Assembly: GCF_022458985.1 (NCBI RefSeq)
Contig: NC_061775.1
Location: 28,442,319 to 28,506,318 of the forward strand
Direction: 5' to 3'
DNA from: Mugil cephalus
Taxonomy: Eukaryota; Chordata; Actinopteri; Mugiliformes; Mugilidae
DNA length: 64,000 nucleotides
In this document: positions 1 through 13,343 of the stretch, one piece after another
Position numbering within the stretch: the stretch's first letter is position 1
Layout: each line of letters begins with the position of its first letter
Position numbers and translations under genes: made by a program
The notes under the pieces: generated by a model
What the model was told of the DNA's origin: nothing
Seen by the model: only the letters and a program-made list of their open reading frames with translations
Databases searched by the model: none

Positions 1-36
1 TTTGCTTTTGATTTCTTTAAATTTATATTTGTACGT

Positions 37-73
<37 letters not shown>

Positions 74-762
74 GATGCTTTATGATAAATTAATCAGTTT
101 TTTCCTTTTAAAATATTTGTGGCCGTATAAAACAGATAATTTCCTGCTTCTCTCGGGAAATATTTAAATTTTAAAATTTTTAAATTTAATGACGACTTTA
201 TTCCATTTTACTTTTCTAATTTGTGATTTAATTTATGTATTAACAGAAACACTGGGTCTATAATGTAGAAGATGCACCAGCTCTAATCATTGCTGCTGTT
301 TTTATCATCGTTATTTTTACTGAATTCTACTCACAGAACTTGTGTTGTGAGTATTAATACTGTGAACTTTCAGTACTTTTACTGCAGTGAAGGCGTTAGT
401 TACTTCTAGAACCGGTTTAAACGCTGGAGACGTTTTCCTGAGCAGCTGCTTCCAGAGCGAATGAACGGAAACAGCTGGAAAACTGTGGCTTGAAACACGG
501 TTCAGAGTTTAAACTGAAGCAGAAGCCTGAGAGGAACCAGGAGGACGGAGGAGACGCTCGGAGGAGACGCTCGGAGACGCTTCCTGCTCGTCTGGAGAAA
601 GAAAATCTGCTTTAAATGAGTCTAAAGAGCCGCCTGCTAAAGGTCAGAGGTCACAGCGCCTGAAACCTGAAGCTCCGCAGAGCGACACCTTATTTATGGA
701 GAACAGTGTGAATGTGATCGCTCCAAGATTTAGATGAACCCGACCGCACGAAACTTTACTGG

Positions 763-962
763 ACAACACGACACAACACAACACAACACAACACAACACA
801 ACACAACACAACACAACACGACACAACACAACACAACACAACAGAACACAACACGACACGACACGACACGACACGACACGACACGACACGACACGACATA
901 AAACACAACACAACACGACACAACACAACACGACACGACACAACACGACACGACACGACACA
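763..962. repeat. Pentanucleotide array (ACACA / ACACG)n
   Basis: About 200 bp of 5-bp units alternate between ACACA-type and ACACG-type versions. Blocks of the two versions are interspersed, suggesting repeated slippage. Cys/Val-rich open frames across it on the minus strand come from the repeat. Confidence 0.95.
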
Positions 963-3013
963 AATGTACTGAGAAAATATCCAGGATTAAAATAGAATAA
1001 ATTCATTAGAGATTAAATCCGTCTTCATGTCATGAAATCTGAAATGATTTATTTTAAACTATTTTCTTCAGTTAGTGAATTTTTTTTTTTTAAATTTCTA
1101 AAATAAATCATTCAGTCGCTGAAGAAACGCACGAGACTGAGTCCAGATTCTAAAACAGACAATTTAAGATTTTAATTTCATGTATAAATTATAGAAAATG
1201 TATTTTAAAAATTACAAATAATTAATTAAATATAAAGATTTATTTAAATATAATGTATTTAATTATAATATAAAGATATGTATCACACACACAATGATTT
1301 ATTTATTTATTTATTATAGTCATAAAATATTACTCATACTAATAAAGTATTTCACTGTTATTAATATTATGGTTGATTATAAATAATCATTTTAAATGAT
1401 TTTAACTCCATTACATTATTGTGTATTCGTATTAAAATGGTTTTACTCTAAAATTTAATGTTACTCAAACTTTAACACACAGTTGTAAATATTAAATTAT
1501 ATAATAAATAAATTTTAAATGAAAATAAAATCCTGTATTTTATTACTTCAATGATAAAATCAGTTTAAAAATCTGCAGTAGAATTATTTAAATGTATTTA
1601 TTAGTATCTGTCCTCATTTAACCTTTAACATTATTTTTCAAATTTAAGTTTAATGTCGTCGCTCAAGATGAAAATCACTGGTTTCACAAAAAAAAACTGT
1701 TAAATTGGCTGAAATATAAAATGAGCTGAATAAAATATTAAATCTAGAATATAAAACTATAAAACTAATAAAAGAGCGGTTTGAGTTGTAGTTGGAAGTC
1801 TGTGGGGGGGGTGAGTCCAGGGGGTGAGGAAGGGGTGGATTAGTTCTACTCGGTCGACCGGTCCCCGCTCCCCCGTCCTCCCCGTCTCCCCCCGTCTCCC
1901 CCCTCCCACCCTGCCCGCTGTCAGTAGACACGCTCCACCATCACACCGCGTCAACAGGACCCATCATTCCCAGATTCCCCTGAGAGAAGAGACCGTTCTC
2001 ACCAATCACACGCTGGCGTCAACAATGGACGCCATCATTCCCAGAATTCCCTGAGAGGAAGAGACCAAGTTCTCACACTCTGGAAAAATCCTGCACCACG
2101 AGGAGACGGAGCAAAACCTACTATTAATATTATTATTATTAATATTATCTATCTGATTATGATTTTAAAAAAATATACAAATAGTTTGAAGGAGTTTGTC
2201 CAATTCTGAGATTCAAAATTAATAAATAATATTTTTATAAATGAATTAAGGACCAAAATTCACTCAGACTTTTTGTTTAAAGAAAAGTTCGCATCCAGTG
2301 CACTGAAATTATTACACTTATTAATAACAATTAAATATAATAATTTAAATAATTCACAGGGTGAAGTGTTGAAAACACAATAATCCAAAATAAATGAAAA
2401 TAAATTCTAATTTAATTTAAATTTAATTTGAATTCTAATGTAAATGACATAAATTCTAACCTAATATATGTACCAGGCTTTAATATTAATAAAAAATAAA
2501 AGAAAATAATAATTACAGTAATAATTATAATTAATTTGCAGGAGCATCATTAACATTAATAATAATAAGTATCATCATTTTAATATTGCACAGGGTTAAA
2601 GACCAAACTGTTTCTGAAAACAACAAAATAACTAAAAATAACTTACAGCTCTAACCTAAAGTCTAATAATGTAAATGTTAATAACTGATTTTAATTAAAG
2701 TTTTAATTAATAATCCAAAGTCAGCAGGAGGAGCTCGGGGTGGATGGAGGGTGAACATCTGAAGCTGAACCTTGTTTCAAAGGAATAAATTCAGATTCAG
2801 ATGAATGAAAATGAAACGTGGTGATGAACATTTTATCTAACACATGTGGAATATGTGGATGTGGAAGCAAACGCCGACTTCAACAAACCTCTTTAAATTA
2901 TCGGACGCTCCGTCCCTTTTTACTTTCGTCTCCAGCTGCAGACGTTTATCTCTCAGGCTCCGCCCCCTCACAGCAGGTGAGACCTTTTATTAACAGGAAG
3001 ATGATTAAGGGAA

Positions 3014-3036
3014 CCCCCCCCCCCCCCCCCCCCCCC
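3014..3036. repeat. Poly(C) tract of 23
   Basis: An uninterrupted run of 23 C. It could form an i-motif on this strand and a G-quadruplex on the other. It is one of several G/C homopolymers longer than 20 in the window. Confidence 0.95.
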
Positions 3037-4227
3037 ATTGAACTACAAGGTCAGAGCGTCTCCACGTTTCTCTGAAGCTGTTCAGGTTGAACTGATCCAG
3101 GATCGAGTCTCATTATCGTCAGTTCTGCTCCGACTCCTCGTCACCGTTTGTTTGTGTCGGATCTGAGGAGGTTTTTCATTTCAGAGTTTTATTAAAACTA
3201 CAAACACTGAGAGATGAGATTAAATGTGCAGCGGATTCAGAAACTTCTGACTCGCATCATTTATTTATTTCACTCTTTTAATTTAACACTAAAACAAAAA
3301 AAAAAAAACCTCTACAACCTTTTAAATAAAACCTTGGAGCAGAATAAATCTGATGCAGCTGTTTTAAATCATGCAGAGCTGATCAGGCCACATGTGCATG
3401 AAAGTTCACTTCAGGAAACTGGTTCAGACGGATCAGCAGTTACTGGAAACCAGGCTCTAAAAGCACTGATGTGTAACAGTGACACAACTTCTTCAATAAG
3501 CAAATACACAACTATAAAATAAATTTAAAAAAGTCTGTTTCTTCTGCCTTTTCGACGTCTAAAATTCTCAGCATGTTTTTGCTACGTGCTACGTGTTAGA
3601 TGCTAACCACATGCTACATGCTACATGCTACACAGTTTACACAAGGAAAATGACTTGGTCACAGGAGCTCAGTGGCAAAAAAAATAAAATAAAATATATT
3701 AATCAAAAAAAAAAGGAAAAAATCAAATATAAGTAAAAATCTAGTAAAACAAGAAAGTATAAAAAACGGGGGAAAAATACAAAATTTACAAAATGTGCAT
3801 CTGAACAAATGTAGAAGAAACAGAGATGGAAGTAAATTAATCAAAGTGTTTGTCTCTCTGCTGATTTAAACTGTTGCTTCCTAACGAGGTCGTGCGCAGA
3901 CTGATTTGATTGGCCGATGGTTCTGTAACGAGAGGGAAAACCAGACACTAATTATCCTGATGAGTGTGAGTCTGTGTCGCGGGATCAGGTTCCTGGTTGA
4001 TTGGTCTCAGAGCAGCTGTTCAGGTGCGTCTACCTGAGACACCTGATGGATCAGGAGGCGGAGTTAGAGGGTCTGGAGGCGGTAACCACGGTAACCTGTA
4101 CCAATCATCATCAGGTCGAGGAGTTTCCAGGAGGGACAGAAACATGGAGGAAGAAGGAGGAGATGGAGGAGGACTCTTCTCCTCCTTCTCCTTCTTTCTT
4201 CTGTCTCATCCTCTTTTCTTCTCTTTC

Positions 4228-4269
4228 TCTTCTCCTCCTCCTCCTCCTCCTCCTCCTCCTCCTCCTCCT
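4228..4269. repeat. (CTC)n trinucleotide repeat
   Basis: About 14 CTC/TCC units within a longer pyrimidine-rich stretch from about 4175. Poly-Glu and poly-Leu frames across it are artefacts. Confidence 0.95.
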
Positions 4270-4549
4270 GCTCCTCTGTTTTACTTCCTGGTCTCCTCTG
4301 TGGAGCTGGAGTCTTATTGGCTGTTGTAGTAACGTGACCTGACGGAGTCTCTGTCCCATCGTGAGGACCGGTCCTCACTAACATGGGAAAACTCACACAC
4401 TCACACACACACACTCTGTCCTGATGATTGACAGCTCTGATGGTTGCCTCGGTGACCGCGTCCCGCTCCGTTAGTCCGTCTCGATTGGCCGGAGCTGCCT
4501 GCCAATCAAACAAACCTCCTCCTCTTCCTCAGTCGAGTGGAGATGAACA

Positions 4550-4732
4550 AACAGAAGGAAGGAAGGAAGGAAGGAAGGAGGGAAGGAAGGAAGGAGGGAG
4601 GAAGGAAGGAAGGAAGGGAGGAAGGAAGGGAGGGAGGAAGTGAGAAAATGTTAAAGAAAGGTTGGAGAACAGGGGGAGTGATGGAGGAACAGAAGAGAAG
4701 AAAGGTGAAAATGAGGAAAGAAAGGGAGGATT
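4550..4732. repeat. (GGAA)n purine-rich tract
   Basis: GGAA/GGGA units, most regular at 4555-4640, then degenerate purine-rich DNA to about 4732. A similar AAGGAA-rich stretch lies at 5158-5250. Confidence 0.9.
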
Positions 4733-5699
4733 AAACAACAAATTTGCTGAAGGTCACCGACATCCCTGTTTGTTTTAACCTCTCCTCCCCGTCCTCCTCC
4801 CCCTTCCTCCCCCGTCCTCCCCCCTTCATACAAAGGTTTATCCCTCACCCCACCTGGCGAGCTTTGAAATGCTAACGAGCTAACCGCTCATCGAGGCGCC
4901 GCGGGGCTGCGTTCAAAGCTGGAATGGAGGAGGTTTATATTTTGGGTTAAAACTTGCTGATGTCAGCCACAGGCCCTCGTTAAGCCTCGTTAGGCCTCGT
5001 TAGGCCTCGTTAGGCCTCGTTAGGGATCACAAGTTGCCCGCAGCCTCACGCTTTGACTACGGTACCCATGAGCCTCGGCTGCCGTGGCTATGGAGACGAA
5101 GGCGGGACATTTTAAACTACTGAAAGTTCATTCAACCTCTGACTGAATGTTCTTCAGAAAAACAAGAAGGAACAAGGAAGGAAAGAAGGAAGAAAGAAGG
5201 GAAATAAGAAGGAAGGAAAGTGGAAATACTCAAAGAAGGAAGGAAGTTGTTTCTCTTTGTTCATCATCATCATCATCATCACTTTCATTCCTGTCGTCTG
5301 TAAATCCCTCGTTCGCATCATGTTGCTGAGATTACAGCAGCCAATCAGCTTCGGCCGTGATGAGCAGCAGGAAGCAGAGGAGAATGTGTGAATGTGGGAG
5401 GAAGAAGTGGTTCATACGTGACCGGAGGCTCATGTATCTCGGTATAAACTCTGTCAAGTGGCTCTAAACTGTCGCCGTCTCTAAGCTGATTTGGGACGAG
5501 GGGCTTTGTGTTTGCAGGGTTTTTCCACGGCAGCATTGTGAAGTGTGAAGCGTGGTTGGCAGCCGGCCGGCCGGGCATCGGGCCAGCGAGCGGCCGGTCG
5601 GACTCGGAGTTAATAGACGTGATAAAGACGCTGCCAGCTGGAAGCAACAACCTCCACATCCTCCAGAGACCGAGAGAGAGGAGGAGCCTCTAACTCCCC

Positions 5700-5830
5700 T
5701 AGAGATCACACACATAGACTGTATATAAACATGGAGCTGCTCCTCTAAAGTGAAGACAAAGCTAGTAGAGCTCCCCCTGGTGGCCGGAGGCTGCAGTGTA
5801 GGTCATATGCTCCACCCCCTCCATGTTAGT
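5700..5830. repeat. Short interspersed repeat, copy 1, with CTCF-like core
   Basis: The segment includes 'gagctccccctggtggccgg' near 5769, then a stretch ending in 'ctccatgttagtgggcggg'. The same words occur in inverse complement at 61680-61790, so this is an interspersed family. The core reads as CCACCAGGGGGAG on the minus strand, close to the CTCF consensus. The family name is not known to me. Confidence 0.55.
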
Positions 5831-6928
5831 GGGCGGGACTTGAATCAAACTAAAACTCATCATCATTTATTATAATTTATTTCAATGGTTTCTGTCATAG
5901 GCAGGTAATGTAATGTTGATGAATGTTTATGTGTCAATTATTTGGATAAGTTTCGTTTTAGTTTGTTATTTGACGCTATAGAAACAGGATGTGACATAGT
6001 GGCGACCACCAGTTGCCATGACAACGGCTCCACAAGAGTTGTAAAACCTAAAAAAAATAATCTAATTAATCAGAAGCTTCGTAGTTAATTAATCTTGATT
6101 AATTGCATTTTAATCACGTAACAATATTTTCCCCAAAATGAGACATTTTTAAATTTAAATGGATTTTCATTGGAACTGAACCAAATAACAGACACAGACA
6201 TGAATGTTGTAAACTCGAGCTCTTTTAAAGTTTGAGAAAAACATTTAATTGAACAGACCTGAAGTTGCATTTTAAGTACTTGTTTGCAGAAATTGTTTTT
6301 ATCGAGAATGACAGAGTCACTGGAGTCTGGTTTCAGTGTTTTAGTTGCAGTAAGGAGCTGATACATGAAGACGGACAGAACGGACGATAGTGACGAAACG
6401 TTCACTTCCATTCATTAGATCCTGTCCTAGGACGGAGCCTCGTTACAGAGACAGACTGTCAACGAGTCCGAGGAGCTGTGGGTTGGATGACTCTTGTTTC
6501 TACTCAGCGTGCTAACAGCTAACGCTAACAGCTTTGTATACAGACCGTAGCGTAGCTCTGAAGTGCTTCAATAATATGTAAACACTTATTTTTTTACAGT
6601 TTGCACAAAAACACACTTTTTATCAAGGCTTCCATCAGGTATTATTTTTAAAGTTTGGCCTGTGAGAGGAAGCGTAGACATGGCATCCATCTTTATATAC
6701 ATGCTATGCACCTTCAATCTCCATCCATCAGCTTAGACCATGAAACCTTTGTACCGTGTATCAGGACGGATCCAGGCCTTTTTAAAATGATCGGACCAGG
6801 TATCAGGCTTCAGATCCTGGAGACGTTGTCAAGGAGAAAAATATTCCAGTTCAGGGGAAGAAGCTTTAGGACATTTAACATCAGATCAGGGTCAAAAAAC
6901 TTGATCAGAACATCCCTGCTCTCCACCT

Positions 6929-6981
6929 CCTCCTCCTCCTCCTCCTCCTCCTCTTCCTCCTCCTCCTCCTCTTCCTCCTCT
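6929..6981. repeat. (CCT)n trinucleotide repeat
   Basis: CCT/TCC units with two CTT interruptions. The poly-Ser frame across it is an artefact. Confidence 0.9.
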
Positions 6982-7865
6982 ACTCTTCATCTTTACCAGC
7001 GTGATTGACAGAGCTGAGGATAATGGGGGGGGGTCCTCGGGGCCGATGGGGGCCCCACCATGGAGGAGGCTTCACCTCTCAGATCAGAATATACAAAGCA
7101 GCAGCCGCCTGGTATTGTTCATATTGTTTCTGACCAGTGGAGGTGGGGGGGGGGGGGTTCAACGATATGGGAGGGGAGGGAAGTTTGAGTGACAGGTGGC
7201 AGATTCCTTTTGGTGGGTGGGTCCTCCCTCATGTTGCTGTCGAACTTTAACCTCACCCTCCCATATTCCCCCACCGACCACCGAGCCTTGGACCACCAGA
7301 GGCATTCTGGGTAATCCTGCAGACCAACGCGTTCCTTCATTTATTTATTTATTTATTTATTATTGACAACAACAAAAAAAAAACATTTCCAGCACAGAGA
7401 CAAATCAGTCTGTGCAGAACATTGAACAACGTAGACGATATTTCTTCAATAAGAAAAAAACAAACAGAAACAAGACAAAGGAAAAGAAAAAGTAGAAATA
7501 AATCTATAAAATGTAGCACAGGTAAACACGGGAGAAAATGACGAGAGTAGTATTAATTATAAAACATACATATAATTACAAAATATTTCAGGCATTGACA
7601 TAAATAAATACTTTACATAATATTACATGATACTAATTTTAGTTTTAAACGAAATAAAACTGATAGAACAATATATTGAGAATATATGTTTTTTTTCATA
7701 TCCGCGGTGAAGTTCATCATGAGTCGCCGTGGTAACTGGAGTCATGTTACTGTGAACATGTGTTCGTAGCGTGATCAGTGAACATGAGCCGACGTTTTCT
7801 GGATTTACAGCCACCAGGAATCTAACAGCAGTGCTACCAAACATTAGCACCTGTCAGTACGAGGA

Positions 7866-8173
7866 ACAGCTACTGTTAGCTAGGAGGCTAGGAAGAGCTA
7901 CTATTAGCTAGGAGGCTAGGAAGAGCTACTATTAGCTAGGAGGCTAAGAAGAACTACTGTTAGCTGGGAGGCTAAGAGGAGCTACTATTAGCTGGGAGGC
8001 TAGGAGGAGCTACTGTTAGCTAGGAGGCTAAGAAGAGCTACTGTTAGCTAGGAGGCTAAGAAGAACTACTGTTAGCTAGGAGGTTAGGAGGAGCTACTAT
8101 TAGCCAGGAGGCTAAAAAGAGCTACTGTTAGCTAGGAGGCTAAGAGGAGCTACTATTAGCTGGGAGGCTAGGA
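7866..8173. repeat. 28-bp minisatellite, GAGCTACTGTTAGCTAGGAGGCTA family
   Basis: About 11 tandem copies of a 28-bp unit built from 'gagctactgttagctaggag' plus 'gctaggaa'. The same unit forms the array at 57.7-58.6 kb, and an inverted relative with a 36-bp period lies at 60.4-61.3 kb. This is therefore a dispersed minisatellite family, not a single local expansion. Confidence 0.9.
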
Positions 8174-8332
8174 TATCAGACTGATTTAGTGTCACAGAGG
8201 AGCAGGTTTGTCTTCATAAGAACAGAAAAGGTGTGTGTGGTCTTTATTTTATTTGTTTGTGGGGCTGTTTGTTTGTTTTTCTTGGTCCTGTAACTCATTG
8301 AGGATTTAAACCCGGTTGAGACGTGGTTGTGG

Positions 8333-8373
8333 GTGAGGGTGGGGGTGAGGGTGAGGGTGAGGGTGAGGGGTTA
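8333..8373. repeat. (GGGTGA)n short array
   Basis: About six units of GGTGAGG. It resembles telomeric repeats superficially but is not TTAGGG. Confidence 0.85.
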
Positions 8374-9277
8374 TGGGAGGCATCATGTCAATGGGAGGCC
8401 CTCAGCATTGAGCCGGGAGGATCAGGTGTTCGGACGACAGATCAGATAGTTTTGTGTCGTAGCTTGTAGCGTCTTGTCTGAACCTGAAGGAAACACTGAG
8501 GCCATTGTGGCCGAGTCTGTCAGGACGGACTCAGGTTACATTAACACACAGGGACACAATGGACTCCAGCGAATCTATATAGAGGGCGTCCATCATGTGA
8601 CTGTGGGAAAACGCTGCTCTGTGATGGACTCCTGGTCCTGTGTTCCTGAAGCTGCTCCTAGTGGACGAACTCTAAGAAAAGTCTGAGAGTCCTGATGAGT
8701 TTCAGAGAATTTCAGAGTCGATGTCGGTAAAGATTAAAGGTTTTAGGAGCTAAACATGAGGATTCTCACAGTCTGTAGGAAGACGGGCCCTGAAAGACTG
8801 ACTCGTCTTTTCGTCCTCTTTTACTTCAGTGTTTTAACTCAATTTATTTTGCAAGTTGTTTTGTTAACGAAGCATCAGGTTAGAGGCTGAATCTTCTTCA
8901 GCGTCGTCTCTGAAGATGCTGACGCTGCCGATGACCCGGCGGAGACGGACAGGGAGCCTCCCTCCATTAGATTGATGAGCGACAGAGTTCAGTGAACGCA
9001 CCGCCTGTTAGCGCCACCCGATCCCTCAGCTAACCGAGTTAGCCTGCACTTTGCTAATGGCGTTAGAGAAGACAAAGAGGGCGAGGACGGAGGAGAGTCG
9101 CTTCCCTGCGTCCTCCCGTCCATCAGGATCCATTTCATCCCACACAAACTCAATCAGGTCCGACGGGAATAATCAGCAATGATTCAGCAGCTGAACCAAC
9201 AACAAACCAGGAAGAGAAACTCAAATCATGATCTAAAGGAAACTCACATCTGCCCCGAAACAGAGGCCGTGACTGAC

Positions 9278-10253
9278 AGCCATAACATTATGACCACTGA
9301 CACTGACCATGTGTTCATCATTTTATGTCGTCTACATGGGTCAAGATTTATTTAAGGTCTGTGATTCTGGAGCCAGATTCACTGTGTGATAATAGAATAG
9401 AATAGAATAGAATAGAATAGAATAGAATAGAATAGAATAGAATAGAACAGAATAAAGTATGTTGACATATGTTCACTGACTCCGGTTATCTGGACGTATC
9501 AGTCCTCAGAGCTGATGTTAGAAACCGAGGAGGAGGAGGAGGAGGAGGAGAACCAGAGTCTTGGTCCTGGACCAAGGATCATTGAGTCTGATCCATGTGG
9601 TTCTGGTTCTGGTTCTGGTAGAAAGGATCTGACCAGTCAGGGGGTCCATGCTGACCTCTGATGGAAGCTCAGAACTGGACCACGGAGACCTGGAGGAAAG
9701 TGGTTCTGGTCCGAAGAACAGCCGGTGGAGGCAGCGTGATGTTGGTCCATGTTTCTGGACCAGAGGACGAGATGACCAGAAAACCAGGACCTGGACCAGA
9801 ACACCAGAGAACCCAGACCGAGACCTGGATCAAAACCATGAACGAGATCGTGACCAGGATGAGTGACTGGAGAACCAGGACCTGGACTACGAATAAGACA
9901 GTAGTCTGGATCTGGACCTTGATGAGGACTTGGATCAATATAAAGACCAGAGGACCAGAGAACCTGGACCAGGACTAGATGACCAGGTCAAGGAGCTGGA
10001 CCAGAGAACTGGAGAACCAGAGAACCAGAGAACCCGGACCTAGACTTGGACAGACCAGGAGAGGACCAGATGACCAGGATAAGGAGCTGGACCGGAGGAC
10101 CTGAGAACCTGGACCTAGAACCAGGATGGCCTCCTTCAGCAGGACCAGGTGGTCCCTGGTTCAGGAATGACTCCAGATCCACCTCTCACCCTGAAGCAGG
10201 ACTTAAAGGACCTGACGAACACCTTCAGGGAGGGTGGTCATAATGTTATGGCT
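9278..10253 (+). mobile_element. Decayed Tc1/mariner-like transposon with intact inverted ends
   Basis: Perfect 20-bp inverted repeats bound the element: AGCCATAACATTATGACCAC at 9278-9297 and its reverse complement at 10234-10253. Inside are remnants of transposase sequence in the expected order: 'gtccatgctgacc' near 9642, 'cagaactggaccacggag' near 9669, 'ggtggaggcagcgtgatg' near 9724, 'ttcagcaggacca' near 10134 and 'cttaaaggacctgac' near 10203. Each of these resembles a teleost Tc1-type transposase gene as I recall it. An (AATAG)n tract and degenerate GACC-rich repeats have expanded between them. No intact frame remains, so it is immobile on its own. Confidence 0.8.
9391..9447. repeat. (GAATA)n pentanucleotide repeat
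   Basis: About 11 AATAG units inside the Tc1 relic, so this expansion is younger than the insertion. Confidence 0.95.
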
Positions 10254-10417
10254 CATCCAGGCTGTGTTTCTGTATTTAAATGCATCTTTGAACAACAACT
10301 GAATTTAAACGTGATTAACGAGCCAATCAGGACGGATCCTGACCACCCAGATCAGTCGCCTCAAACCTCGTTTACAAAATCTAAATTAGCTCAGTTGATT
10401 GGACGGCCCTTTAATTA

Positions 10418-10446
10418 CCCCCCCCCCCCCCCCCCCCCCCCCCCCC
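10418..10446. repeat. Poly(C) tract of 29
   Basis: An uninterrupted run of 29 C, the longest homopolymer of the window. It lies about 165 bp after the right end of the Tc1 relic. Confidence 0.95.
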
Positions 10447-11535
10447 ACCGTCCGTGTTCTTCAGAAGTCATGAATATTCAGAGGAACATGAAGTTTGATT
10501 AGTTTGTTTTGACGAGACGCGTGTTTACTCTAAATTAAATCATGTAAATTACAGCGAGAATCTGACGGAGCAGCTGTGATTCTGAACCAAAACGTTTGAA
10601 CCAAACTCCATTCAAATATCTGTCACTTTTACACCAAGTGTTCAGGAGTCTGTGACATGATGGTCAATGATCGATGTGATCGGAGACGGACTGTTTCCAT
10701 GGAGACCAGACAAATGTGTTCACGTCTAAACATCGACCGCTGTAGAACTTTATCAATGAAGAGGTTTAAATCTGCTGGAAATAGATCAGAGGAAGAGAAG
10801 AAGATGAAGAAAGAGAAGTTTGGGACGAAGAAGTAGAAGGAGGAAGTTTGTGTAGTAGATCTATCTCCTCTTCTATCTCCTCTTCTATCTCCTCTTCTAT
10901 CTCCTCCTCCTCTGTGTCCAGCTTTGGTTCATCTCTGTTTTTCTACCTCCACGTTTCTGTCGCTCCTTATTTATTTATTATTTATTTATTAGGAGGTGAT
11001 TAGTAAAGGTTACCATGGTTACTGCCTCCACAGTCTCTAACTCATCCATCAGGTCTGCTTCTGCCGGTTCTGATTATTAGTGGTCTCCATGGAAACGCAG
11101 ATATCCTCATGTTTATGCAGCCACTCAAACTGTGAGAAAACAAACAAGTCAATGTTTTGAATGAAATGACATCAACGTCCCAGGAGGGAGGGAAACTCTG
11201 GAGGGGAGCGCTCGCTTCCTGTCCCGGCGTCTCCCAGGTGGGTGGGGTGTTGACACCAGCCGCGTCCTCATTAGCTCGGTCTCTCCTGAGTTCAGCAGCT
11301 CGTCCCCGGCGTCGCTTGTTGTTGTTACAGTTAAAATTCAGCTGCAGGAGGTGAGAGACACAACTTCAGGACATTTTCTGGATGCAGACGAATATTTAAC
11401 ACACGTCAGAGCAACATGTTTTAGCTCAGGGCCTTAAATAATGTACGAAGGTTTTCTTTATATTTCTTTATAAAAATAGCCTCAAAACATCAGTGTAATT
11501 CTAAAAGAACCCAACGACACACAAGACGCAGAAAT

Positions 11536-11590
11536 ACAATATAATATAATATAATATAATATAATATAATATAATATAATATAATACAAT
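11536..11590. repeat. (ATAAT)n pentanucleotide repeat
   Basis: About 10 units of ATAAT/ATATA in AT-rich intronic DNA. Confidence 0.95.
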
Positions 11591-12719
11591 ATGATGTTTT
11601 TCTTGATATATACACACTGTGTGTTTGGACGCCCATGCATTTGTGAAATATTGCATTAAGAATCACTGTCCACGATACTAAACAAATCCTAAAAAGACAT
11701 TAAAAACTTAAAATGAGCTGGATCCATAAAAATACTCCAGTGATCCTCTAATGAAAAACATGCTTTTTATTAAAAGACCATTTTCGTTGCTGTGTTTCAC
11801 ATTAATATTATATATTATTACATAAAACCAGCACATTTAAAGTTCTTCAGGGATATAAATGTGTAAAACCAGGAACCTGACGCAGGAAGTGATGGTTTAT
11901 TTATTTTTTGTCCAGTTTTGACACGTTCTCTGTTATTTGTTGACTCAGACACTGACGACTTATTAACTGACAGATTGAAACTGGCAAGAATTTAGTTTTT
12001 CTCATAAACAATAAACCAAAAAATGTCGTTTGTATTTGTCTTGTCACCTTTTGAAACACACAAAAAGTTTTTTCTTCCACAAATATTTCATGAAAACATT
12101 GAGATTGTGTTCCCAAGCTTCTCCACCTCCGTCCTCTTCAGCAGAGACGTGTAGTTTACTGTAGTTTCTCAGACGCAAGTTTTCTGCAGCTGGAATGAAC
12201 AAAGCGCTGGTTCTCGGTCAGAAGTCAGAGCTAGAGTCTGTTCCTACGTCTCTGGGTTAAACGAACATCCAGATGAAAAAGAAAAGAAAGTGAAGTTGGA
12301 GCAGAGAGGACGTGGGTCCAGCTGTGAGTCAGATCTCCATCCCGTAAACATGGCGACGCTTTAATAAACAGTTAGCTTTGATTAATTGGAGCCTCGGGGG
12401 GTTCGTAGTAAAACACACTCAGTCAGTGATGAATCGCTTCCATGTGTTGGAGACGAAGCTGAGAACCAGCGAGTCTGAAACGAATTAAACCTGGAACGCT
12501 GCTGGACTCTTCACTCTAATAACGACGTGCACCTAAATACCAGTGTGGTTTAGTAAAAGCTAACGGCTAGCTAGCAGACTTTATGCTAAGATAAACAAAA
12601 TAAACAAGATCTGAACTGTCAATGGTTCATTTTTTTTAAGAAATTTAGTTTTTTCTTCAATAAGAATTTTAGAGAGTAATATTTGTAACGCTAACACATT
12701 ATCTTTGTTTAATGTATTA

Positions 12720-13290
12720 GCTTCAGTAACTTAGCTTTATACTCAGTTTAGAGTTAGCTTATATGTCATGTTAGCATCAAGAACTTGTTTTAATGTCTTT
12801 AAATTATATATTTAAAAAAACTCTTGTTAGTGTGGATTTAGCCTCAATGTTGTGTTTAGCTTAAATTACTTAGCCTAGAGTTAGCCTCTATGTCCTGTTA
12901 GCATCAAGGATGTTAGCCTTAAAGATATGTTAATGTGGAAAAAGCCTTAAGAGCCTGTTTCTAATGTTCCTGAGCTGAATCCAGATGAATGAATGTCTCA
13001 TATCTGGTTCCTGGTCTCATATCTGGTTCCTGGTCCTTAAACTAATGTAAACATGTATTTGTCACATTAGAACATCATCAACATCATCACATTAGAAACA
13101 TTAGGACACTTGTTCTTCTTCATGGTTCCTAATAAACCAGATCAGAGGGGGGACCTTGTAGACCACATTAGACCCTGATTAGACCTGACAGTGTTTCCTG
13201 GATCTTCTCTGATTGGCTCAATGAAAACCACATGACGATAAACCTCACTGAGAGGAACCAGGAACCACGTTACCAGTTTTGAAAACTAAC
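12720..13290 (+). repeat. Interspersed repeat, left arm of an inverted pair around efna2 exons
   Basis: The stretch from about 13000 ('atctggttcctggtctcat') to 13280 ('gaggaaccaggaaccacgtt') reappears in inverse complement at 17411-18120 with long near-identical blocks, for example 'ggggggaccttgtagaccac' at about 13145. The TTAGC-rich part at 12720-12960 also has inverse counterparts at 17690-18060, though the middle is rearranged. The arm lies just before efna2 exon 2. It carries two copies of an 18-19 bp subrepeat; the right arm has about nine. Confidence 0.85.
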
Positions 13291-13343
13291 CAATCACAAA
13301 CATGGAGTGTTTCTGTAAAATAAAACTTGTTTGTCGTCCTCAG

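Larger units (their letters stand above)
1..13343 (+). other. Probable efna2 intron 1 (no coding exon recognised)
   Basis: The first ephrin exon visible in the window is exon 2 at 13344, which begins in the middle of a codon, so an upstream exon must exist. I searched this stretch for an ephrin exon 1 (signal peptide plus the Tyr/Trp-rich start of the mature domain) and found none. I infer that the interval is mostly intron 1, with exon 1 left of the window. It is AT-rich between 1.0 and 2.8 kb and carries many simple repeats, which are listed separately. Open frames here are short and are explained by repeats or chance. An unrelated small gene or a lncRNA cannot be excluded. Confidence 0.5.

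Noticed and set aside
7866-8173. CRISPR-like regular array
   Set aside because: Units are directly tandem without unique spacers, in a vertebrate genome; it is a minisatellite. The same holds for the arrays at 36.5, 57.7 and 60.4 kb.
1-13343. efna2 exon 1 inside the window
   Set aside because: No frame gives a signal peptide plus the start of an ephrin domain ending with a donor of the needed phase; it is probably to the left.
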